From contig JBMNOF010000003.1 of assembly GCA_050942925.1 (NCBI GenBank), positions 51,552 through 115,551 on the forward strand: a stretch of 64,000 bases of DNA, in the 5' to 3' direction. Source of the stretch: Spyradocola sp050942925 (GTDB lineage: Bacteria > Bacillota > Clostridia > Christensenellales > UBA1750). Positions 58,816 to 64,000 of the stretch are shown one piece after another. The first letter of the stretch is position 1, and every line of letters begins with the position of its first letter. Position numbers and translations under genes: made by a program. The notes beneath the pieces were generated by a model, which saw only the letters and a program-made list of their open reading frames with translations, was not told the DNA's origin and searched no databases.

Positions 58816-59414
58816 CGCGCAATGAATTCATGGCTGCGCTGCGCCGGCGTTTGGGGCATTTGCCCGCTGAGGAGCAAGACGCGGCGCTAAAGTACTATGA
58901 GGAATACTTCGACGAGGCGGAATCCGAGGAAGAAGCGGCTCGCCAACTCGGCTCTCCGGACGCGATCGCAGATCGGATCTTGGCCGATTATGGGGCGAGC
59001 AACGGCGCCGCCGCCAAGGAGAAAAAGGAAGGCCGTTCGCCCTGGTTTATCGTGGCCATCGTCTCGCTGTGCATCTTGGCCAGCCCTCTGCTCATTGGGC
59101 TGGGCGCGGCGGCCATTGCCGCGGCGGTGACGATCGTGATACTGATCCTGGCGGCGATTGTGGGGATCATCGGTCCCTTTCTCCTGGGAAGCCTGCTTCT
59201 GCTGGCGTTGTTCTTTGTCCTTCTCTACTTTAGCGTAGTAACCTTTCCGGTCTTTGCGCCGGCGGGGCTGATTCTCCTGGGCCTTGCGCTCATGTCCGGG
59301 AGCCTGGGCGCGCTGAGCGGCATCTTCACAGGATACCTGTGCTATTGGACGGGGCTGCTTCTGAAGAAGATCTTCAGGTCTGGCCGCCGTCGGAAGGGAG
59401 CGAATGCACAATGA
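58812..59414 (+). CDS. DUF1700 family membrane protein
   Basis: 200 residues. The N-terminal helical part MTRNEFMAALRRRLGHLPAEEQDAALKYYEEYFDEAESEEEAARQLGSP is the HAAS-type domain typical of DUF1700 and resembles the anti-sigma-like folds that contact PadR-controlled systems. Three to four membrane spans follow (about 78-180). A basic tail RSGRRRKGANAQ ends the protein. The gene is coupled to PadR before it and to the DUF4097 gene after it by ATGA-type overlaps. Molecular role unknown. Confidence 0.9.
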   Translation: MTRNEFMAALRRRLGHLPAEEQDAALKYYEEYFDEAESEEEAARQLGSPDAIADRILADYGASNGAAAKEKKEGRSPWFIVAIVSLCILASPLLIGLGAAAIAAAVTIVILILAAIVGIIGPFLLGSLLLLALFFVLLYFSVVTFPVFAPAGLILLGLALMSGSLGALSGIFTGYLCYWTGLLLKKIFRSGRRRKGANAQ

Positions 59415-60418
59415 AAAAGTTTGTCCGCATCACGCTCATCGTGGCGTCTTGTCTGTTGGCCGTTGGCCTGTTGATGGGGGGATTGGGCCTTGCATGGTTC
59501 TGGTCCACGGCGGACCGGCTCACGCCGGAGCCCTCCACGGAGCTGGACACCCCCGTGGACGTTTCTCAACTGACCTCCCTGCGCATCGATCTTTCGCTGG
59601 GCAACGTGACGATCCTGCCCGTCCCCGAGGGGGGCGAGAGCTCTCTGAAGGCGTGCGGCTATACCGAGGGCGAGCTGCTGGTCAACCAGGCGGACGGCGT
59701 TCTTTCCATTGAAAGTGCGGATGGAATCCGCGCGGGCTCGCTGCTCGATTTGGGCCTGTTCCGCATCGATTTTCTGGGACGGCTGCACATGGGTTCGGTG
59801 GAGCCTCGCTCCGTCACGCTGTACCTGCCGGAGGCGGATCTGCAGGCCATTGACATCTCTACGAGCGTCGGGGATGTGGAAATCTCCGTTCCGCTGCGCG
59901 CAGAGATGGTCTCCATCGCCTCCTCCGTCGGGTCGCTCTCCCTGCAGGACGTGCAGGCCACGCAGCTCAACCTGTCGAGCAATGTGGGAAGCACCACCGC
60001 AGACGGCTTTGCCTGCGACATTCTGACGGTCTCCGTGGACACAGGGGATCTGACGCTGCGAAGCGGCCATGCCGACACGAGCGCCTCCATCCAGACGAAC
60101 ATCGGGGACACCACGCTCCAGGATGTGACGCTGCATGCGCTGACCCTGCGCTCGAGCACAGGCGATGTCTTCCTGGAAGGGAAGCTTCGCGGCGACTGCA
60201 CCCTGGAGACGGACTTTAGCGACCTGACGCTGTGCTTTGCCGACAGCGCGGAGAACTACTCTCTGGATCTGGACTTGGACATGGGCGACCTGTCCGCTGC
60301 GAACGCGGATCTCTTCCGCACCGAGGAGGGCAACTACGTCAATCCGCAATCCGATGCAGAGAACCGCATTGCCGTGAAGGTGAATGTCGGAGGACTGGAC
60401 CTTTCCTTTGCCGAGTAA
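59411..60418 (+). CDS. DUF4097 family (adhesin-like beta-helix) exported protein
   Basis: 335 residues. One N-terminal membrane span (about 7-29) anchors a long right-handed beta-solenoid made of short repeats such as IDISTSVGDVEISVP, VSIASSVGSLSLQDV, LNLSSNVGSTTADG and ASIQTNIGDTTLQDV, each with the xGD/xGS turn of DUF4097. Proteins of this kind are linked to membrane stress modules with PadR and DUF1700, as here. ATG at 59411 overlaps the stop of DUF1700; the open frame starting earlier is not used. The gene is followed by a long hairpin. Confidence 0.9.
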   Translation: MKKFVRITLIVASCLLAVGLLMGGLGLAWFWSTADRLTPEPSTELDTPVDVSQLTSLRIDLSLGNVTILPVPEGGESSLKACGYTEGELLVNQADGVLSIESADGIRAGSLLDLGLFRIDFLGRLHMGSVEPRSVTLYLPEADLQAIDISTSVGDVEISVPLRAEMVSIASSVGSLSLQDVQATQLNLSSNVGSTTADGFACDILTVSVDTGDLTLRSGHADTSASIQTNIGDTTLQDVTLHALTLRSSTGDVFLEGKLRGDCTLETDFSDLTLCFADSAENYSLDLDLDMGDLSAANADLFRTEEGNYVNPQSDAENRIAVKVNVGGLDLSFAE

Positions 60419-60489
60419 AAAAAGCGCTTGCGCCTCCCTGCCTTCCCGTGGTATGCTTCTGCCAACGGGAAGAAAGGGAGGCGCTTTTT
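60419..60489 (+). terminator. Terminator of the PadR operon with an embedded promoter for the next gene
   Basis: AAGCGC, CCTCCCT and TTCCCGT pair in order with ACGGGAA, AGGGAGG and GCGCTT, ending in T6. Inside the left arm and loop, TTGCGC (60428-60433), an 18-base spacer and TATGCT (60452-60457) form a promoter. A transcript from it contains only the right arm and so escapes termination, with AGGGAGG freed as ribosome site for the GNAT gene. Confidence 0.7.
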
Positions 60490-60491
60490 TC

Positions 60492-60896
60492 ATGGAAATT
60501 CGCTTGGCGACCTTGCGCGAGGAGCGCGCGCTTGCCGCCTTGGACAAACACGTTTCCGCAGCCGTTCTCCGCGAAAAGATTGCGGCGGGACAGGTTTTGC
60601 TCCTGATGGACGGCGGCGAGATTGCCGGCTGGCTGCGTTGGTCGCTCTTCTGGGATGAACATCCCTTTCTCAACCTGCTCTACCTGCTCGAGTCTCACCG
60701 CAAGCAGGGGTGGGGCCGCGCTTTGGTCCAGGCCTGGGAGTCGCGGATGCGGCAGGCGGGCTACACAGCGGTGCTGACCTCCACGCAGGCGAACGAGTGC
60801 GCGCAGCACTTTTACCGGCACTTGGGCTATGCCGACATTGGTGCCTTCGCCCTGCCGGGGGACCCGCTGGAACTTCTGCTGCACAAGGCGCTGTGA
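60492..60896 (+). CDS. GNAT family N-acetyltransferase
   Basis: 134 residues, a compact single-domain acetyltransferase. Acetyl-CoA loop ESHRKQGWGRALVQAWESRM and the C-terminal ANECAQHFYRHLGYADIGAF are typical. It starts at ATG 60492, ten bases after AGGGAGG, with a T6 run between: the T tract of the preceding terminator touches the start codon. Substrate unknown. A hairpin follows the gene. Confidence 0.88.
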   Translation: MEIRLATLREERALAALDKHVSAAVLREKIAAGQVLLLMDGGEIAGWLRWSLFWDEHPFLNLLYLLESHRKQGWGRALVQAWESRMRQAGYTAVLTSTQANECAQHFYRHLGYADIGAFALPGDPLELLLHKAL

Positions 60897-60923
60897 CCGG
60901 ACCGATTCGCCCAAAAACACAGG

Positions 60924-60959
60924 AGCCACATTCCTTGCTCAAGGGAATGTGGCTTTGTG
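60924..60959 (+). terminator. Terminator after the GNAT gene
   Basis: AGCCACATTCC/GGAATGTGGCT hairpin with a T-rich tail. Confidence 0.75.
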
Positions 60960-61181
60960 TTACCGAATATAAGGAAAGCAGGCGTAAAATGGAGAGGAGG
61001 AGTCTTCTGTGTTTCAAATCATCTGGTTTGGGGATGTTTGGTTGCATTGCCTGCTGGGGTGGATATTGGAAACTCGGTGCGGAGGGGATTTCCCTCAACC
61101 GATGCCTAGAGTATAACAGGCAACTATGTTTGAATCGTGACCTGTTTGTAAACAATGATGAACAAACCCTTCCATTTTGGA
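60960..61181. other. Gene-free stretch before the MATE promoter
   Basis: The MATE reading frame is open through this stretch, but there is no conserved protein sequence and the promoter and ribosome site lie further on. It is clearly more AT-rich than nearby genes. It holds CGGTTGAGGGAAATCCCCTCC-like short dyads on the minus strand; I cannot assign a known RNA. Confidence 0.4.
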
Positions 61182-61210
61182 TTGCAAACGCGTCGGGCAT
61201 TTGTTATACT
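61182..61210 (+). promoter_or_regulatory. Promoter of the second MATE gene
   Basis: TTGCAA (61182-61187), 17-base spacer, TATACT (61205-61210). Confidence 0.78.
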
Positions 61211-61264
61211 GTCCCTGCTGCCTCTTTTTTCGGGCAAAATCGAGCAAAGCGGAGGTTTCCCGCC

Positions 61265-62629
61265 ATGACGCGCATTCGGCTGTTCCCCAAGGACTTTCTC
61301 AAGGCTGCCTTTTCCATCGGCCTGCCCATTGCCCTGCAATCCTTCATCACGACCTCCGTCAACATGGTGGACGTTGTGATGCTGGGGCACCTGGGCGACG
61401 TGGACATCGCGGCCGTCGGCGTTGCCAATCAGATCTATTTTCTCCTCTCGCTGGTGCTCTTCGGCGTCAGCTCCGGAGCCTCCGTCTTCATCTCCCAATT
61501 TCACGGGAAGGGCGATCTCGGCGGCGTACACCGCACGATGGGCGTCATGTACCTCCTGGCGCTGGCCGCTTCCCTGCTGTTCATGAGCGGTGCGCTGTTC
61601 CTGCCGGAGCGGCTGATCGCCATCTACTCCCGCGATGCGGCCGTGATCGAGGAGGGCGCGATCTATCTGCGGACCGTCGGCCTCTCGTATGTGGTGACGG
61701 CGTTCTCCTACACGATGGGCTTTGCCTGCCGCGCAACGGGCAACGTTCGCCTGCCGATGCTGACCAGCTTGCTGTCCGTGGCGACAAACACGGTGCTCAA
61801 CGCCATCCTGATCTTTGGGCTTCTGGGATTTCCGGCGCTCGGCCTGCGCGGCGCGGCGATTGCCACCGCCATTGCGCGCATCGTGGAGCTCACAGTGCTC
61901 TGCACCGTCGTCTACCGCCAGCGCACGCCGGTTGCGGCGAATTTCCGCGAGCTCTTCCTTCGCTTTGACCGCGACTTCCTAAAGCGCTACTTCCGCACGA
62001 CCCTGCCCGTGCTCCTCAATGAGACGCTCTGGTCGACGGGGGTTTCGCTCTACACCGTGGCCTATGGCCTGCTGGGCACAGGTGCGCTCGCCTCCGTGCA
62101 GATCGCCAACACGGTCTTTCAGCTCTTCCTGGTTCTCATCCGCGGTCTATCGGACGCCTGTGCGATCCTGATCGGGCACAAGATCGGCTCCGGCGACGAG
62201 GCGGGCGCCTCCCGCGACGGCATGCGCTTCATGGCCCTGGTCCCAATGATCGGCGTGGTGATGTGCGTCCTGCTGATCGTGCTGCGGCCCACGATCCTCA
62301 CCTTCTTCACCGTCACGCCGGAGACGCTGCAAATGACGATGGAGATGCTGGCCCTGCAAGCCTTTATGCTGATCCCCAAGGCGTTTACGATGATCATCAT
62401 CGTGGGGCTTTGCCGGAGCGGCGGAGACACGCTCTTTGCCTGCATTCTGGACACGGCGACGGTTTGGGTGGTTGCGGTTCCTCTGGCCTTCCTGGGCGCC
62501 CATCTGGGGCTGCCGCTTTGGGGCGTTTACCTGTGCGTCTGCTCGGAGGACGTTGTGAAGGCGATCCTGGGCGTGCCGCGCATTCTCTCCAAGAAGTGGC
62601 TGCACAACGTCGTCTCGGACATTGCATAG
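61265..62629 (+). CDS. MATE family efflux transporter (NorM-like)
   Basis: 454 residues with 12 predicted spans. FSIGLPIALQSFITTSVNMVDVVMLGHLGDVDIAAVGVANQIYFL is the classic NorM/MATE N-terminus, and LGLRGAAIATAIARIVELTVL the half-repeat motif. GCGGAGG precedes ATG 61265. The frame extends 185 codons upstream without any conserved sequence, so that part is not coding. It differs markedly from the MATE gene at 2629. A MerR regulator follows after a terminator and may control it, although it has its own promoter. Confidence 0.93.
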   Translation: MTRIRLFPKDFLKAAFSIGLPIALQSFITTSVNMVDVVMLGHLGDVDIAAVGVANQIYFLLSLVLFGVSSGASVFISQFHGKGDLGGVHRTMGVMYLLALAASLLFMSGALFLPERLIAIYSRDAAVIEEGAIYLRTVGLSYVVTAFSYTMGFACRATGNVRLPMLTSLLSVATNTVLNAILIFGLLGFPALGLRGAAIATAIARIVELTVLCTVVYRQRTPVAANFRELFLRFDRDFLKRYFRTTLPVLLNETLWSTGVSLYTVAYGLLGTGALASVQIANTVFQLFLVLIRGLSDACAILIGHKIGSGDEAGASRDGMRFMALVPMIGVVMCVLLIVLRPTILTFFTVTPETLQMTMEMLALQAFMLIPKAFTMIIIVGLCRSGGDTLFACILDTATVWVVAVPLAFLGAHLGLPLWGVYLCVCSEDVVKAILGVPRILSKKWLHNVVSDIA

Positions 62630-62645
62630 GCCAAATACAAGGCTC

Positions 62646-62681
62646 GCCGCCCGCAGGACATGCCTGCGGGCGGCATTTTTC
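62646..62681 (+). terminator. Terminator of the second MATE gene
   Basis: GCCGCCCGCAGG/CCTGCGGGCGGC hairpin followed by ATTTTTC. Confidence 0.93.
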
Positions 62682-62703
62682 TTCGCGCTATGGGAAAATC
62701 CCC

Positions 62704-62732
62704 TTGACTGCCGCCTCGGGGGATGGTTTATC
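62704..62732 (+). promoter_or_regulatory. Possible promoter of the MerR gene
   Basis: TTGACT (62704-62709), 17-base spacer, TTTATC (62727-62732); the -10 is weak. Confidence 0.45.
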
Positions 62733-62753
62733 CTTCTCTGTGGAGGGATGCAC

Positions 62754-63635
62754 ATGCGGATTCAAGAAGTATGCAGGGCGTGCGGCCTTACGAAAAAGGC
62801 GGTCGAATACTATGCGGTGCAGGGATTGGTGCGGCCGGCGGTTTCTCCCAACGGATACCGCGACTTTTCCGCGGCGGACGTCGAGCGGCTCAAAAAGATC
62901 GCTCTGCTCCGGCGGCTGGATCTGCCCGTCGTCCGCATACGAGAGGTGCTGGACGGGGACGGTACAGCGGCATTGCGCGCGGCGGCAGCGGAGCGCCGCC
63001 AGGCAATCGCCGCGGAAGAGGAGCGCCTGGCGCTGCTCCAGGGGCTTTCGCAGGACGTGAACTGGGCGTCCGCCGCCGCAAGGGCCGATGCGCTCGAAAG
63101 GCGGCAGACGATCCAGCGCCGCCTGCTGCGCGCCTTTCCGGGCGGGTACGGGCAGTATCTCTGCCTGCACTTTGGGCGGTTCCTGGGTGAGCCGATCGCG
63201 GGGCCCGAGCAGGAGGCTGCATTGGAGACCGTGATCGATTTTCTGGACCACGCGGACTTCTCGCTTTCCCCGGATCTACAAGCCCTTTTGGACGAGACGG
63301 CCGGGTGCTGGGGGGAAGACCTTGCACAGCGCGAGATCGCCGCCCTAGACGATCTGGTTGCGGACGCCAATGCCTACATGGAGCGCAATGCGGCGTCGAT
63401 CGAAGCGTACCTGCAGCTGCGGCAGAGCGAAGCGTTCCGCGCTTCCCCGGCCTGGCGCCTGCGGGAGGAACTCTCGCGCCTACAGCGCGAGGCGGGATAT
63501 GACACCGTCTTTCTCCCGGCTATGGAGCGGCTCAGCCCGGCCTACCGCCGGTACCGCGAGGGGCTTTCGCAGGCCGACGCGGCCTTCCGGGCGCGGTTTG
63601 GCGATTCCGAGCACGCAAAAACGGACAGGAAGTAA
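62754..63635 (+). CDS. MerR family transcriptional regulator with large C-terminal domain
   Basis: 293 residues. MerR DNA-binding domain at the start (MRIQEVCRACGLTKKAVEYYAVQGLVRPAVSPNGYRDFSAADVERLKKIALLRRLDLPV), a long helical stretch (about 65-125) that would form the dimer coiled coil, then about 165 residues of helical sequence with many aromatic and acidic residues, presumably the effector pocket. No metal-binding cysteine pair is visible, so a drug or other organic ligand is more likely. ATG 62754 is six bases after TGGAGGG. Its neighbour is a MATE pump, a common pairing in multidrug regulation. The stop codon lies inside the terminator shared with tuf. Confidence 0.88.
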   Translation: MRIQEVCRACGLTKKAVEYYAVQGLVRPAVSPNGYRDFSAADVERLKKIALLRRLDLPVVRIREVLDGDGTAALRAAAAERRQAIAAEEERLALLQGLSQDVNWASAAARADALERRQTIQRRLLRAFPGGYGQYLCLHFGRFLGEPIAGPEQEAALETVIDFLDHADFSLSPDLQALLDETAGCWGEDLAQREIAALDDLVADANAYMERNAASIEAYLQLRQSEAFRASPAWRLREELSRLQREAGYDTVFLPAMERLSPAYRRYREGLSQADAAFRARFGDSEHAKTDRK

Positions 63636-63652
63636 ATCTTCCTGTCCGTTTC
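63618..63652 (-). terminator. Bidirectional terminator between merR and tuf
   Basis: AAACGGACAGGAAG/CTTCCTGTCCGTTT stem around TAAAT, which includes the merR stop codon; A4 and T3 flank it. Confidence 0.88.
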
Positions 63653-63684
63653 GATTTAAGGGAGCTTCCTAAGAGAAGCGCTCC

Positions 63685-64000
63685 TTATTCGATGACCTTG
63701 ATGACGACGCCGGAGCCAACGGTGCGGCCACCCTCGCGGATAGCAAAGCGGAGGCCTTCCTCGATGGCGATGGGGTTGATCAGGGTGATCTCCATGTCGA
63801 CGTTGTCGCCAGGCATGACCATCTCAACGCCCTCGGGCAGCTTGATGTCGCCGGTGATGTCCGTCGTGCGGAAGTAGAACTGCGGACGGTAGCCGTTGAA
63901 GAACGGGGTGTGACGGCCGCCCTCTTCCTTCGTCAGAACGTACACCTGACCGATGAAGTGCGTGTGCGGATGAATGGTGCCGGGCTTGGCCAGAACCTGG
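63685..64000 (-). CDS. tuf: Translation elongation factor Tu, 3' part only
   Basis: The C-terminal 104 residues of EF-Tu; the rest lies beyond the right edge. Seen: VLAKPGTIHPHTHFIGQVYVLTKEEGGRHTPFFNGYRPQFYFRTTDITG, GVEMVMPGDNVDMEITLINPIAIEEGLRFAIREGGRTVGSGVV, the highly conserved beta-barrel domain 3 that contacts aminoacyl-tRNA, EF-Ts and the antibiotic kirromycin. In Clostridia tuf usually ends the rpsL-rpsG-fusA-tuf operon; a strong terminator after the stop agrees. Confidence 0.98.
   Translation of the reverse strand, partial: QVLAKPGTIHPHTHFIGQVYVLTKEEGGRHTPFFNGYRPQFYFRTTDITGDIKLPEGVEMVMPGDNVDMEITLINPIAIEEGLRFAIREGGRTVGSGVVIKVIE

Noticed and set aside
60710..61264. 185-codon N-terminal extension of the second MATE protein
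   Set aside because: It overlaps the GNAT gene in another frame, crosses a terminator and the MATE promoter, and lacks conserved sequence; ATG 61265 has a good ribosome site.
1..64000. Prophage, integrative element or insertion sequence
   Set aside because: No integrase, transposase, terminase, portal or relaxase sequence was recognised on either strand; the glycine-rich gene alone is not enough.

Overview
The window looks like the chromosome of a strict anaerobe of the Clostridia (Bacillota). GC content is high, roughly 60%. Evidence for this placement: the [FeFe]-hydrogenase maturase HydG with its TM1266-type partner, a Gly T-box ahead of a single-chain glycyl-tRNA synthetase, consensus TTGACA-17-TATAAT promoters, strong AGGAGG ribosome binding sites, LipO-type binding lipoproteins with LplB/YtcP-type permeases, Bce-type and VanRS-type two-component systems, and a minimal SufBC pair. 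I would guess a gut lineage near Christensenellales, but the sequence alone does not settle genus. No rRNA, CRISPR array, transposase or complete prophage was seen.

Layout. 1-12.2 kb: a class I amidotransferase (cut by the left edge), two Gfo/Idh/MocA oxidoreductases, tRNA-Ile, a glycine-rich protein, a MATE pump with dCTP deaminase and a nucleoside phosphorylase, a GH127 arabinofuranosidase, a NitT/TauT-type ABC pair without a binding protein, and an ABC exporter. 12.2-12.9 kb: tRNA-Glu, tRNA-Gln and a probable 6S RNA. 12.9-19.7 kb: a full vanG-type glycopeptide-resistance locus, vanR-vanS-vanW-vanG-vanXY-vanT, which would replace D-Ala-D-Ala by D-Ala-D-Ser in peptidoglycan precursors. 19.8-21.8 kb: a TM1266-like gene and hydG behind a structured, probably attenuated leader. 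21.9-30 kb: a Bce-type peptide-antibiotic module (response regulator, kinase, ATPase, permease, with a textbook BceR box), a monofunctional transglycosylase and another ABC pair.

30-40.6 kb: a minimal SufC-SufB pair, a secreted metallophosphatase-like protein that has lost metal ligands, a DUF4358-MBOAT-DHHW polysaccharide O-acylation set, T-box-controlled glyQS, a phosphodiester glycosidase and two GNAT genes. 40.7-48.4 kb: a sugar-type ABC importer with two tandem, very similar binding lipoproteins, each behind its own near-identical promoter, two permeases and no ATPase, then a DUF4340 protein under a long palindromic operator. 48.4-52 kb: an unexplained repeat region, a LysR gene divergent from a split chromate-transporter pair, and an unusually AT-rich lipoprotein gene.

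52-64 kb: a minus-strand run (small acidic protein, PepF, MFS, UPF0210/PFL protein, ACT protein, membrane protein), a PadR-DUF1700-DUF4097 operon with palindromic operators, a GNAT gene whose promoter sits inside the preceding terminator, a MATE pump, a MerR regulator, and the 3' end of tuf (cut by the right edge).

Together, 12.9-30 kb reads as a cell-envelope defence block: target modification (Van), detoxification and sensing of peptide antibiotics (Bce) and glycan polymerisation, interrupted by hydrogenase maturation genes. Start codons were chosen from ribosome binding sites and are often shorter than the longest open frame. Promoters and terminators are sequence-based predictions.
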